Source: Ipomoea triloba
Taxonomy: Eukaryota > Streptophyta > Magnoliopsida > Solanales > Convolvulaceae
Length of the DNA stretch: 64,000 nt
Direction of reading: 5' to 3'
Assembly (NCBI RefSeq): GCF_003576645.1
Contig: NC_044919.1
Span: 35,009,362 to 35,073,361, forward strand
Shown here: positions 43,540-55,404 of the stretch, one piece after another
Layout of the letters: each line of letters starts with the position of its first letter
How positions within the stretch are numbered: the stretch's first letter is position 1
Notes under the pieces: generated by a model
Told to the model about the DNA's origin: nothing
Seen by the model: only the letters and a program-made list of their open reading frames with translations
Databases searched by the model: none
Position numbers and translations under genes: made by a program

Positions 43540-46500
43540 GCCTGGCAGAAGGTATACTACTATTTGGTGCTTTATTGGTAATTTGCTTCTACAATTAAAT
43601 TGCCTGGTTATCATGTGCATTATTTTGGTTTTTGAGCCCACAATAATACAAATATGGACCATTTAATGCCTTTAACCATTCTTAAAATCATAAAAAAGAA
43701 TGTTAGATATGCTTTGTAGAAAAGGATGATGAAGCTCAAAACTAACTTTATGAACTATTTGATGCATTTTGCTGTTCCTATCAGAAAAATGTATACTTGC
43801 TTGAACTTGTTTGGAAAAATCAAACAATAAGTTTACTTTTTTGAATTTTACCGAGAGTGAGTGAACTAAAGTAGGTAGCATAGTTAGATTGTTTTGAACT
43901 TGATCTGTTGTATTTTTTGGAAGCCACTGACCTTATGATGTTTTAAAAGATATATGATTTTTATTAGAATAGAGACTATGCAAAGAAATGTAAGAGTGAA
44001 ATTGAACAACCTAGCTAGGACATTATGATAGCTAGGAGCCTATGATACATTGATACTTTAAACAAAGAAAATGAGAAAGCTGTGAATTTGTTTTAAAGCC
44101 TTTTATGCTTGGAAGTACCTTCACTTGAATGGTGTAAGATACTAAGATATAAAACAATGAAACAGTGGTCAAAATCTTCTATCAAGGTGACTAGTAGAAT
44201 TCCATCTAAAACTGGGCAGCCCAAAGATGACAACTCTAGCACCTATGAGACCAGTATATGGGGTAGAGAAGGAGAAACAATCTGCTTTATCTTATGATGT
44301 TAGATAGTTAAAGAGAGAATGATAATACTCAAGGTGAAGCATATGAGAACTAGAGTAGTATTATGCATCCACTTGATGTCAGTGAAACATTTGAATATTA
44401 ACAGCAAAGGACATAGCGTCCAGGTCTCCTATCCTTTCTAATTATCAATTTGTAACAGATTATGTTAACATGGACACATGGTAAACTGCTTTAAGCTACC
44501 ACGCCGATTTCAGAAGCTCACTGAAATTAAAAACATGGTGCTATATTGCTATGGATTACTTTATATCTAGACGGGACTTGGAAAGGTTGTGCCCAAAACT
44601 AGTTTTCATTCCTTTTGGAGTTGAATAGATGTAATATTGCTTAATGCTTAATGGATTGGACGGAGGTCATTGTCCTGAAGAAATTGAACACAATATGTTC
44701 ATCAGGGATGAAAGTTTTCCATTTAGCTTACGTAGTAACATATACTTGTTTTAAAAAGTTTTCTATTGGGATTTCTAGTAATCTCTCCACTAATTTTTGT
44801 ATGCATTTAGAAGTTTGCTTGTCATAAACATTGTTTGATATCTTGCTGGAAGTTTTAATTGATACTTGCATCTTGGATCTCATGGCTTCAGTTATTTCCA
44901 ACTGACCATGCTGCCATGGAATGCCCTACTAAGGTCAGTGAATTGTTTGAAGTCACTTTATTGTCTCGGAGGGCGTTAACTTACCTTGGATTTATGAAGT
45001 TAGACTATTTTGTCATCCCCCCATTTGAATATACTTGAGTGATAATAATTGCTAGATTTTTCTCTAAATGACTTTCTAATATTTTCATGTTGCCATGGAA
45101 CTTTAGGGTGCAGTTACTTTCACATTCATTTCTTCTTAACATTTTACCCAAATTCTTTTGCCCACAAAGGTTTTTATGTTTTACCTATTCAATGTGCAGA
45201 TTCCTTCATAAATGCATCAATCTTTTTGTTTTGGACTGGTGATTCTTCTGAAGTTCCAGAATCAAATGCAAATGTCGTATTTTTATTGTAGCAAAAAGTT
45301 ACTGTTTGTTTAAAGACTGGAATCTTGAATATGTATCTTTCTGTTTTCTTCAAACACTTTCGATCTAGCAGTTGTTTTCTAAAACTATGGCAATGACTAT
45401 GGTCTATGTAGCATTTTGATTTCAGTACTTTTCTGTCTAAAATGATCTGAGAAGCTGGTAGGGTTTCCTTATCAATCTCTCTCCGGAAATTTAGTTTGGT
45501 GGTTTTGCAATCGTTTTCAACATGAAGCTATTAATATTTCTTTTTAATTTTTATGGGGCCTTTCTTACTGTCACAAAATTTATTATAATATGAATTTGCT
45601 TGTGTGAAGTGCTTTGTATTTGATTACTCCTCAGTGTCTTACTGCCCTACCCCTTCACACATGCACACAAGGATTACTACAAGAGTTTTGAACAGTAGAT
45701 AGTGAGCCTTATGAGAAAGGTTTATTAAATGTATCTGCATTTTTGCTGATAATTTTGTGGCTGGATTATGATCTAACTTATTTCACTGGCTATCTTCTAA
45801 CAGCTGATATTGCAGGTGACTTTGCTGTCTTCTTTCCCTCTTCGTTCTATAAGTTCCACATCGTCTAAAATTTTCAATGCTTAATTGTTGAACTTGGTTT
45901 AATATTTTCCATCAACAGCTATTTCAAATAAAAAGGCAATGCTTTCTTACAAACAATTTTAAGTGACATGAGAAGTTTATGCTAAAAAGACTCTTGCATT
46001 TCTATTGCTCATTCTACGAGTTCTACATCTTTTTAAATCTTTTTCGGTTTGAGAACAATATCGATGTGATTGTTTAACTTGGTTTCACCTTTTTCCATCA
46101 ATAGCTAATTAGCTATTAAAAATTAGAATAGTTCTACTTCCAAGCAAAATTTAAAGGAGCATTGATAGTTTCCGACTTTCTGCAAAAAAGACTTTGCCTT
46201 CGGCACATATTCTATTGGGTTGTTAACTGAATCTCCTTCTGATGCTTCATATTTTTCCAAACCGAGTCATGTACTCGTGTTCCTCATCTTTGTGACACAT
46301 TCCTTTTTTGCATCTGTCTTCACTATTTCTTTCTTCCCCACACTTGTGCATTCCGGCTAATATTCACATGGATAGTCTTCATTCTGCCTTAATCCCTCTT
46401 TATGCTAGTTTTCATGAAGTGGAGGAATCTGAGCAACAAGTAGACACCAAGGAGAGTTTTGCACCCAGTGAGTGGCTAACTTTTCTTCCTGGCATTGCAA

Positions 46501-46680
46501 TGTCATGCAAAATCTGCCAAATGGAATCTCTCACATTTGCATGACTGACAGCAGATATCTTCTTTGGTTGATTAAATTAGATCCTGGAGCCTGTTCACAT
46601 AATCACATGTATTATCGTAACTGTTTGCGAGTTTTAGTGAATTTCCCTTTTTTCCTGTTAAAAAGTTTGGAAACTGTGTT
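43540..46680 (+). other. Long region after the UBA2-type gene, no gene seen
   Basis: No open frame longer than about 85 codons and no recognised domain on either strand. T-rich with intron-like text. It may hold spliced 3'UTR exons of the upstream gene (inferred from what is known of UBA2a), for example the less T-rich stretch with GAAGTGGAGGAATCTGAGCA near 46,417. Confidence 0.4.
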
Positions 46681-46684
46681 TGGC

Positions 46685-46688
<4 letters not shown>

Positions 46689-46718
<30 letters not shown>
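46689..46718 (+). repeat. (TC)n microsatellite
   Basis: About 15 TC units. Gives a false Ser-Leu frame on plus and an Arg-Glu frame on minus. Confidence 0.9.
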
Positions 46719-48577
46719 GATTCTTGGGGGATTGTCTTAAACTTGTTTTGTTTTGCATTGATTCAAGACTTGAACCCTGCCTTAATCTTAGCAAGGGCTT
46801 CCTACTGGTTTTTATTAATCAAGCTTAGAGATGCTTGTGAATATCAGTTAGGTTTTATGAATTTATGGGCTGTTTGGTTGGATGTAGTTGCAATGCAATT
46901 ACAACACAATTCTTTGGCCATCCGAATTACCCTTTTTGGTTGTAAATCTAGGGGCATTCTTGTCTTTTCAAAGGTTATGGTAAGAATTGTGCCACACACT
47001 CAAGTCTTGTTTTCTCTCATGGATGTTGATTTCTAATGCTCCTTTAGCTTGGTATGATTTGGGTTTGGCTTGTCCCTCCGGAGAAACATATAGGCTATTT
47101 ATAAGTAGGGGTATTCATTTGGTTAATCGTTCCGAACTGTTTTAAGAGGGTCAGTTTGCATGTGATCAGTTATAAGTTTACAGTTAATTTACTAAACATT
47201 TTTTTACAATAAGCTAATGCTATTAACTCATTAACCTAATCAACTAATAGTTACTAAATGCCCCTATTGTTTTCCCATCATTATTATTACTCCCTCTATC
47301 TTATTTTTTCTGTCATATTTACTATTTATTGGTAAAATCAAAATTTTCTTATTTGTTTATTTTTTATTGACAACTTAGATGGTTTACATTCTTGTGATTC
47401 TTTACCACCAGCTAAGGTTACAAAGCAAATTTCTCTCATAGGCAGTGCATATTGGATAACTGCAAACTTTGCTAGGAATAAAAGAAAACATGCAATTGAA
47501 TTTTCTAGAAGTATACTTTCTTTTAAGGGGACATTGTTGATTGAGTATAAGAAAAAAAAACCTATGAAAAATTTTGTCAGCAGAGATGTGGATAAAAATG
47601 ACAAAAAAGAACAAACAACTCCATACCGACTTGCGAATTCAGTTCATGTATTATATGTGGTTTTGGTCATTTATTACTAATTGCGTACCGAAAGGAAATG
47701 TGTTTTCATTATTTTATGTTGTGATCATTTTTGTCAACTAGACTGTGACTAATATTTGAAGGAAATATGAATTGAAATTTAAAAGAAATTAAGGCCATTT
47801 CAATCAATAATAGCTCATTTCTATCCATCAAATTATTAAAAGTGGGTTCAAACAATTCTGTGGGCTTAGAATTGCATATAAGTTTTATTCAGTTACAAGT
47901 TGTGTGACAATCTTGTGAGATTTTATTAGGAAGGGGCAAATGTATTTTTAAAATTAAAAATATGAAAGAAAATAAAAGTTGAGTGATAATTTTGTTGGGT
48001 GGAAGCTTAGAGATTTAAGTCCAACATTCTGTCATCGAAACATGTCGCTGATTGCTATGCAAGTATAAATGATTAGAATTGCGCATTTACTACGTACTAG
48101 CTATATCTTTTGACGTAGTACTAAGTGCTTGATCCTAATAAACATTTATAGTTGGACACTAGTAGTGAAAATAATACTAAATTTATAGGAATAAAAGCAA
48201 CAATAACTTTTCTATTTTTCAAATTTATAGGCAATATAATAATCATACATTAAAGAAATAAGTATTGTTTGCCAATGGGGACCGGGGTGTGAATGTAATG
48301 CCATGAGCTGAGGGACTATTTTTCTAATTTTGAAATCTTACTCGTCACAAACGTGATTAGTCCTGCTTGGATGTAGGAAGTGGGTTGGGAATGAAGGTCC
48401 GGGGGCAGGGGATATATCCCCCGCACCCACCCAGCCCCATTACCATTCCTACATGGGGTGCGAATGTAGTGCTGTGTGAGTTGAGCGAGTGTTTTTCTAG
48501 TCTTGAGATCTTACTCGCCACAAACGTAATTAGTCTAAACACACATACATATCATTAATGAAGAGAAACTCTTTTTT
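46719..48577. other. Intergenic, MITE-like fragments, no gene seen
   Basis: Fragments of transposon ends occur (GGCTGTTTGGTTGGATG near 46,867; TACTCCCTCTATCTTATTTT near 47,290). At 48,270-48,330 and 48,450-48,530 a diverged pair shares GGGG-TGCGAATGTA and ATCTTACTCG(T/C)CACAAACG. No coding gene. Confidence 0.45.
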
Positions 48578-48691
48578 GCCAAGCACCTTGTATTCAGATG
48601 GTAAAGTAGTGGCTCTCTCGTATGGGAGGTTATGAGTTTAAGCCACATACTACAATGTAATGGAGTTAGTTGTATTTAAAAAAAAAAGAAT
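48578..48691 (+). mobile_element. tRNA-derived SINE, diverged
   Basis: ACCTTGTATTCAGATGGTAA (box A region), GGGAGGTTATGAGTTTAAGCC (box B region), ACTACAATGTAATGGAGTTA, then poly-A. Same family as 25450. Confidence 0.6.
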
Positions 48692-48941
48692 TTTTTTTAA
48701 GCTAGGATATTAAAAAATAAAAAGAAAAAGCCTCTAACATTATCTATATCCCAACTAAATATTTTCACCCTCTGACCATTTTAGACGTGGAATAATTTTT
48801 TTAAAAAAGTTATCAATACCATCTATATATATTACTAAATCTTTTTGTAATACCAATGTTGCCAAACTCCAATCCATAATCCTCAATCTTGAGCTCCGCC
48901 ACCAAAACCTCCTCCGATCCGCCACCGCATGCTCCGGCGAG

Positions 48942-49505
48942 ATGAAGAATCTTCCGAAGAAGAGTTTCAATTACTGCGCTTTGTTCGTCTTCTTCTCTAC
49001 CCTCCTCTGCATCTCCCTTTGCCTCGCCATGTCTATCCAAATCTCCCTCACCCAACCCCGCTTCTTCCTCCGACACGCCACACTCCACAATTTCACCCTC
49101 ACCGCCGGCGCCGGAAAATTTCTCACCACCAATATCACCGTCGCCCTCGCCGCCCAAATCCCGTACAGTCGCCGCGGCGTTTACTACGACCGCCTCGACG
49201 TCTACGCCGTGTACCGGGACCAGAAAATCACGCTCCCCGCTCCCCTCCCGGCGTCTTATCAAGCCTACAAAGACGACGTCGTTTGGTCGGCGTTTCTGAG
49301 TGGAAACTCCGTCCCGGTGGAGCCCGGCGCCGGAAAAATGTTGCTGAATATCGTGGTTGAGGGTTGGATTAGGAAGCATTTTTGGAATTTGGAGGTGGGT
49401 CCATGTCGTTTGTCTGCGAATTGCCCTGTATTTTTGGATTTTGGGTCGAGAAGTATGGAGTCTTCTCCGGTGCAAAGCTGCCATGTTGAGGTTCATGATT
49501 ATTAG
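48942..49505 (+). CDS. LEA_2-domain protein, NDR1/HIN1-like
   Basis: Intronless, 187 aa. The family is anchored in the plasma membrane (or enters the secretory route) by an N-terminal helix, with an extracellular LEA-14/WHy beta-sandwich; members act in pathogen response and desiccation tolerance, others are uncharacterised. Seen: short basic start MKNLPKKS, one hydrophobic segment at about 11-32 (ALFVFFSTLLCISLCLAMSI), then the LEA_2 domain with LHNFTL, LTTNITVALAAQIP, YYDRLDVYAVYRDQ and the late LLNIVVEGWIRKHFWNLEVG. A C-terminal Cys pair is present (CRLSANCPVF). The coding part is GC-rich in its first half, which makes long false frames in the other phases. The start is the first ATG before the helix. 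Partner and role unknown. Confidence 0.85.
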   Translation: MKNLPKKSFNYCALFVFFSTLLCISLCLAMSIQISLTQPRFFLRHATLHNFTLTAGAGKFLTTNITVALAAQIPYSRRGVYYDRLDVYAVYRDQKITLPAPLPASYQAYKDDVVWSAFLSGNSVPVEPGAGKMLLNIVVEGWIRKHFWNLEVGPCRLSANCPVFLDFGSRSMESSPVQSCHVEVHDY

Positions 49506-49589
49506 TTTTCTGGTATGGCTATGTTTTGTGCAAGTCTACAATAATGGAGGGAGCTAGGAAAAGGTCCAAGACTCCAAGCAAGTTTCCTC

Positions 49590-50160
49590 ATTATTTTTAA
49601 AATTAAAACTTAAATTGGCTTATCGGCCAATTTTGATTTGTTTGACCACTATATGCTGTTTAATTCATTTAAACAGCCTAAGTGTTTGATTAATTAACTT
49701 TTTTTTTGTAATAATTCATTGGGCAACTTTTCTATATTTTTTTTGAGAAATTAAAGTCATTTTGTTTGACCACTATATGCTGTTTAAATAAGTGTTTGAT
49801 TAATTAACTTTTTTTTTTTGTAATAATTTATTGGTTTTTTGTAATAATTTATTGGGCAACTTTTCTATATTTTTTTTGAGAAATTAAAGTCATTTTTACC
49901 AAAACATCTTTTCTACAATCAACATGCTACTTGGGTTTTTGTAATAATTTATTGGGCAACTTTTCTATATTTTTTTTTTGAGAAATTAAAGTTATTTTTA
50001 CCAAAACATCTTTTCTACAATCAACATGCTACTGACTCTATTATAATGCAGTATCTGAGGCTCTAACCCACCACCTCCCGTATAAAAAGAAGGGTTTGAT
50101 GCCACTGGCCCAATAACACAATCAACTTACAACTATTTATCAAACACTCTCATTTTTTAT
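49590..50160. mobile_element. Rearranged MITE with internal duplications and a SINE
   Basis: Starts AAACTTAAATTGGCTTATCG and ends near CAACTATTTATCAAACACTC, like the interior of the 27,456 element. A block TTATTGGGCAACTTTTCTAT is present three to four times between 49,715 and 49,975, with AGAAATTAAAGT(C/T)ATTT following each. A minus-strand SINE (50031-50112) has landed in it. Boundaries are approximate. Confidence 0.55.
50031..50112 (-). mobile_element. tRNA-derived SINE fragment
   Basis: Minus-strand copy: reversed it shows GGGCCAGTGGCATCAAACCC and AGATACTGCATTATAATAGA, matching the family tail. Confidence 0.55.
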
Positions 50161-50424
50161 TGTTGGAATACAATGTCATGTCTCAATTTAGAGGATGGTT
50201 AATTCAAGAGTTAACTATATTTCATGTGCTCCAACGCTTAATTAATTACTAATAATTAAGATGATAAGGCTAGCTTTATCCTTGAAAGAAAATCATTTCA
50301 AGGTGACATGATTTCTTTTTTAAAAATTAATTTTTTTATTGAAGATGTGGGTTGCAAGCTAACAATCTCTATTTTACCATACAAAAGGCTGCATCATTGT
50401 ACTTTTTAAAATTCTTTTTTACTC

Positions 50425-50755
50425 TTTCCGATATATCTTCCTATTTTGTTTGTTTTGGTTAGATATAATTAATAAGGTTTGACTGAAGTTATGTTTAATT
50501 CAATTTATCATAATATTAAGTTTAGTATTAACATATAAAATTTATATATTTATAAATTACATTAAAGTACTATTAAACACACAAAAAATTAAATTTAAAA
50601 ATAATTAAAAATATTTTAAAAAAATAAGTAAAGTACTATTAAACACACAAAAATTAAATTTAAAAATAATTAAAATATTTTTAAAAAATAAGTAAAGAAG
50701 AAAGAGTTAGTTTGACAAGTGAATAGTAAACATGATGTGTAAAATGGTACACAAT
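50425..50755. mobile_element. MITE (CTCCNTCCG-type), diverged
   Basis: Begins ACTCTTTCCGATATATCTTC and ends near GTAAACATGATGTGTAAAAT. Internally a ~64-bp unit starting AGTACTATTAAACACACAAA is duplicated (about 50,568 and 50,632). Same family as the next element. Confidence 0.6.
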
Positions 50756-50896
50756 GAATCTTTGTTTTTTTTTTTGAAATATATATTTTGGATAATTACT
50801 ACTCAATCTGTCTCATTTTATTTGTCGGGTTCGATATGATTAACCAGGTTTGAGTGAAGTAATTTTTAATTAAAATTTTCATAATGTTAAGTGTAG

Positions 50897-50901
<5 letters not shown>

Positions 50902-50976
<75 letters not shown>
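50902..50976. repeat. (TA)n microsatellite, left part
   Basis: About 37 uninterrupted TA units leading into the gap. Confidence 0.95.
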
Positions 50977-50984
<8 letters not shown>

Positions 50985-50985
50985 T

Positions 50986-51722
50986 NNNNNNNNNNNNNNN
51001 NNNNNNNNNNNNNNNNNNNNNNNNNNNNNNNNNNNNNNNNNNNNNNNNNNNNNNNNNNNNNNNNNNNNNNNNNNNNNNNNNNNNNNNNNNNNNNNNNNNN
51101 NNNNNNNNNNNNNNNNNNNNNNNNNNNNNNNNNNNNNNNNNNNNNNNNNNNNNNNNNNNNNNNNNNNNNNNNNNNNNNNNNNNNNNNNNNNNNNNNNNNN
51201 NNNNNNNNNNNNNNNNNNNNNNNNNNNNNNNNNNNNNNNNNNNNNNNNNNNNNNNNNNNNNNNNNNNNNNNNNNNNNNNNNNNNNNNNNNNNNNNNNNNN
51301 NNNNNNNNNNNNNNNNNNNNNNNNNNNNNNNNNNNNNNNNNNNNNNNNNNNNNNNNNNNNNNNNNNNNNNNNNNNNNNNNNNNNNNNNNNNNNNNNNNNN
51401 NNNNNNNNNNNNNNNNNNNNNNNNNNNNNNNNNNNNNNNNNNNNNNNNNNNNNNNNNNNNNNNNNNNNNNNNNNNNNNNNNNNNNNNNNNNNNNNNNNNN
51501 NNNNNNNNNNNNNNNNNNNNNNNNNNNNNNNNNNNNNNNNNNNNNNNNNNNNNNNNNNNNNNNNNNNNNNNNNNNNNNNNNNNNNNNNNNNNNNNNNNNN
51601 NNNNNNNNNNNNNNNNNNNNNNNNNNNNNNNNNNNNNNNNNNNNNNNNNNNNNNNNNNNNNNNNNNNNNNNNNNNNNNNNNNNNNNNNNNNNNNNNNNNN
51701 NNNNNNNNNNNNNNNNNNNNNN
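50986..51722. other. Assembly gap (737 N)
   Basis: Run of N between two (TA)n tracts. True length and content are unknown; an open frame spanning it is meaningless. Confidence 0.99.
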
Positions 51723-51729
51723 TATATTA

Positions 51730-51737
<8 letters not shown>

Positions 51738-51814
<77 letters not shown>
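51738..51814. repeat. (TA)n microsatellite, right part
   Basis: About 38 TA units after the gap. Confidence 0.95.
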
Positions 51815-51819
<5 letters not shown>

Positions 51820-51960
51820 CATTAAAAACATTATTAAACTCAAAAGATCAAATTTAAAAATAATTAAAATATATTAAAGAAAATAAGTAAATTAGAAGTA
51901 ATTGGTTTAATTTAACCAATGAATAGTAAACAAGGCATGTAAAATGTGATTGATGGAGTA

Positions 51961-52828
51961 TTTTTAAATTTGATATGAAAGTTGGACTACTTTTAAAATT
52001 TATAGAGTATTACATAGTGGTAGAGAATATAAAGATGAAATTATAAATTTGATAATGCGAGAGCAGAGTATACTTTTAGAAGTGGTAGAGTATTATAAAA
52101 ATAAAAATAACTTAAATTGAGGCTCAAAGATATAAATTATAATTATTATATACTCCGTAATTAAATTATAAAATAATGACAGCCTTAGCCCTAAGCTAGC
52201 TAGCTAGCTTGCTCTGACCACATATCAGTGAATTCATTTATTGATCATATTTTAATAAAAATATATAGTGAGGTCAAAATCCCTTAAACCAGCACGCATG
52301 CATGCATATCGCTACATTCAAAGTTGATTCATTAATGAATAGTGATGAACACTGCACGTGAAGACACTAAATGGCTTAGCAGCATTATATGCTGAATGCT
52401 GACAATATATATAGATAGATAGATAATAGATCAGGTGTGGTTATATATCTGAGGTTTAATCCCAGCCGTTTATCCAATGGTCATCAACAAATCTCAGCAG
52501 CTGATTGTGAATTTAAAGGGGCAGTTGATTTAAAGGTATTTAATACACTCAGGGGTAAAAAAGTAAAAAAAAAATCAAAGCAAAACTAAGCAATCTTCTC
52601 CACTACATCGTCTTCTCCTACTCAGTCTCCATTGTTGCATGTTGTGTGTGTGTGTGTCTTAGAACCATTTGCGGTCACTCGTAGGCAAGAAGAAGGTAAA
52701 TACGTCAGACGAAGTGATCTATTCCATTGCTGGTTGCTGTCTTTGTATCTTCTCCATCTCGGATTACTCACAAGCGAGAATAACGTTAATACCTTCGGGG
52801 CAAAGTAGTACAGATGATTAAAGTTGTG
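51961..52828. other. Intergenic, no gene seen
   Basis: AT-rich. Has a GCTAGCTAGCTAGCTTGC tract near 52,195, a GCATGCATGCAT near 52,295, a GATA run near 52,415 and a (TG)n run near 52,645. No coding gene recognised. Confidence 0.5.
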
Positions 52829-53420
52829 CACCTTAAGGTATAAAGTTATCCACCTACGGCTTCAAAGTAGTAATTCTCAACTTTTTAATGTAAGGCAATA
52901 AAGGTTCAAAGTAATACACCTTAAGCTTTAAATCCATGCACATTAAGAGTAAAGTTATGCACCTTAAAGGTATAAAGTTATGCACCTACGACTTCGAAGT
53001 GGTAATTTTCAACTTGTTAATGTAAGGCAATCAAGATTTAAAGTAATGCACCTTAAGATTTAAATCTATGCACTTAAAGAGTAAAGTTGTGTACCTCAAG
53101 GTTTAAAGTTATGCATGCACATTCGGCTTGGTAGTAGTAATTCTTAACTTTTTAATGTAAGACAATCAAGATTTAAAGTAATACACCTTAAACTTTAAAT
53201 CCATGCACCTTAAAGAGTAAAGTTGTGCACCTTAAGATTTAAAGTTATTCACATTCAGCTTGGTAGTAGTAATTCTTAACTTTTTAATGTAAGGCAATCA
53301 AGATTCAATGCAAAGTAAATATGATCTTAAGCTTTAAATCCATGCACCTTAAGACTTAAAGTCATGCATCCTAAGCTTCAAAGTTATGCACTATACGCTG
53401 AAAATTTATGCACCGTACTT
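52829..53420. repeat. ~132-bp minisatellite, about four and a half copies
   Basis: Units start (CACCTTAAG-like) at 52829, 52960, 53092, 53228 and 53367; spacing 131, 132, 136, 139. Each holds AGTAGTAATTCT(C/T)AACTTTTT, TAATGTAAGGCAAT and TTTAAATCCATGCAC. Each unit is itself built from shorter TTAAAGT(T/A)ATGCACCT modules. Confidence 0.88.
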
Positions 53421-53699
53421 TAGGTTTTAAAGATATGCAAAGATACACACATAATACAGAAAAGACCAAAAAAAAAAAAAAAAACACCATAATTAGAATT
53501 TAGATTAAAAAACGTGTGTATCTGTGACCAATTGAGTTGCTCGGCTAGAACTACTCATCCTAACATGGAGATAGGAATATATCTCTATGAAAGAATTATT
53601 TTTTTCACGGCTCCTACTTTAGACCAGTGAAGAAAGTAATTAACAAGTCGATCACCGCTAAACGCTTATATTCAATTCAAACCCTGTAATATGTGGTTG

Positions 53700-55400
53700 C
53701 TAGCAAAATAAATATTCTCCAATTATTTTAAATTAGTTGACCAATTGAACCATACTTCTAGCACTTAACTTGCACATTGATTTTATTGGTGTGATGTGGT
53801 CTATATTTATGTTGTGACTTTGATTTTTCTTTTTTCCCTATAAACCAAAAAACAAAAACAAAAACTACTAATTGTTATTTTCTATTTTGGTTATCTTTTT
53901 TCAACTAAACTAACCAATGTTTGGGTAAATGCACTAGACTAAATTTAGTAAATCGTTTAAACTTTTTTTCGATGATAACTATGATCAAAAGTGCAATTAA
54001 TTATACTTGATATTTGAAGTAATTATGAGCTCTACTATGATTTAAGAGGGTTTGGCACTCGTGTAAATTAAACTTGAATTGGGCATGTTAACATTTGAAT
54101 TAACTAGTTGTTTAGACTTTTTTCACAAACATACGACTAAACTTGAATAATTTTTTTTGAACATTCCATGGAAATTAAATTTGTAATCACAACTTTACAG
54201 GGCCTTTGCCAAAAATTTTATGGACAACTAACCATATAATAATAACCTTCAGTTTGAGCTTCATCTATTAACATCAAATTTACCGATTTTGATGTAATGA
54301 TAAGCATTTCTTAACCGTTTGAGGAAATATTAGATTCTCTTTCAAAAAGAAAAAAAAAAGTTAAAACTAGAAGTCGAATTTTCTTCAAGTTTTGGGGAGA
54401 ATGAAGAGGGACAAAACATTCTTGAAGGATTCAATTAGGTATTTATGTGTCATATATCCAATTAAATTCTCGTTAAAAACAAATTATGATGGATTTTCAT
54501 ATGTAAGATGATGTTAATATAATCAACGTACATAGATATTCGAAAATATATGGTGATGCGGAAAAGAGTTATAAATCATCAAAGCTAGGCCGCTCGCTTC
54601 ATTAGGCCTGTCCCACTGCAGACTTAATTTTTGGCGAATTTTTGTGGGCCGACCTGTGAGCTAGGGTTCATGCAACCCTAGCCCGCCTCACGCGAGTTCG
54701 TGGGCCCCGCAAGCTTTTTAAAAAAAAATATTAATGAAATTGTAATTAAAGGGTCTGGCTTGCGGGCTAGGCCCGTTAAGACTGCTCTTTCACATGTCAC
54801 TTTTTTTTTTGTAGGCCTAACCTATCCACCGCGGGACGGGGACGGGCCAGCCCGCAGACTTCAACCCACTCTGACAATACACATATCCACTAGTAAAGAA
54901 AAATGAATTTGAAATTAATAATGTTAGCAAAAAATGAATACAGTTCCTAAAAAATTGAACAAATCATCCACCATTTAAAAAATATATTTATATATCTACA
55001 TTTCATAAATAAATATTCAATACAAATGTCAACAAGTTCTTATTCTAGTGCAAAGTTCTAGCTCTTTCAAACTATTGTTATCATCACTAGAGTAAAGACT
55101 TGTTAACATTTTGATCGAATTGAATATTCATTTTAAATGTCTAACTGACTCGTACTATTGATGCACATAAACGTTGAACAAAATTTAAAGAAATTCCGTT
55201 CTTGTATTCTATTTCTCGATCTCTGCGTGCATATATGCTACCTAGGATTGATCAATTTGACAAAATTTATATGTGATGCTTCCACATTTAATGATATGAT
55301 TTCAACACAAGGGCATAAAATGAAACAAAAACACACAAATTGTTGAAATCCTCCAAAGAGGAGCTGATGAGTAAGCTAAGAGTCACATTTTGAATCACAA
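53700..55400. repeat. Segmental duplication, copy 1
   Basis: Matches 56490-59090 in the same orientation. Shared landmarks: TTTTATTGGTGTGATGT, CCCTATAAACCAAAAAA, CAACTAAACTAACCAAT, TTCATCTATTAACATCAAAT, TCTTCAAGTTTTGGGGAGAA-type text, GTAAGATGATGTTAATATAA, GAACAAATCATCCACCATTT and AAGAGTCACATTTTGAATCA. Copy 1 has its own ~290-bp insertion at 54586-54878. No gene in it. Confidence 0.8.
54586..54878. mobile_element. GC-rich insertion in copy 1 of the duplication
   Basis: Absent from copy 2, which runs straight through the equivalent point near 58,500. The interior has TTAGGCCTGTCCC, CTAGGGTTCATGCAACCCTA (a hairpin) and GCGGGCTAGGCCCG with matching CCCGC(G/A) motifs. Type unknown; borders taken from the copy comparison. 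Confidence 0.6.
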
Positions 55401-55404
55401 AGCG

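Larger units (their letters stand above)
50799..51960. mobile_element. MITE expanded by a (TA)n tract and containing the assembly gap
   Basis: Left end TACTACTCAATCTGTCTCAT; right end reversed TACTCCATCAATCACATTTT. Interior matches the 50,425 element on both sides (ATAATGTTAAGTGTAGTATT left; TTAAATTTAAAAATAATTAA-type text right), so the TA tract sits inside the element where its relative has TAACATATAAAATTTATATA. Confidence 0.65.

Noticed and set aside
48813..49496. 227-codon frame on the minus strand
   Set aside because: Antisense to the LEA_2 gene; the plus frame has a membrane helix and the conserved LEA_2 motifs.
50884..51825. 313-codon open frame
   Set aside because: Made of TA repeat and N bases across the assembly gap; no real coding evidence.
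52829..53420. CRISPR-like regular repeats
   Set aside because: Eukaryotic minisatellite: repeats are diverged and there are no unique spacers of constant length.
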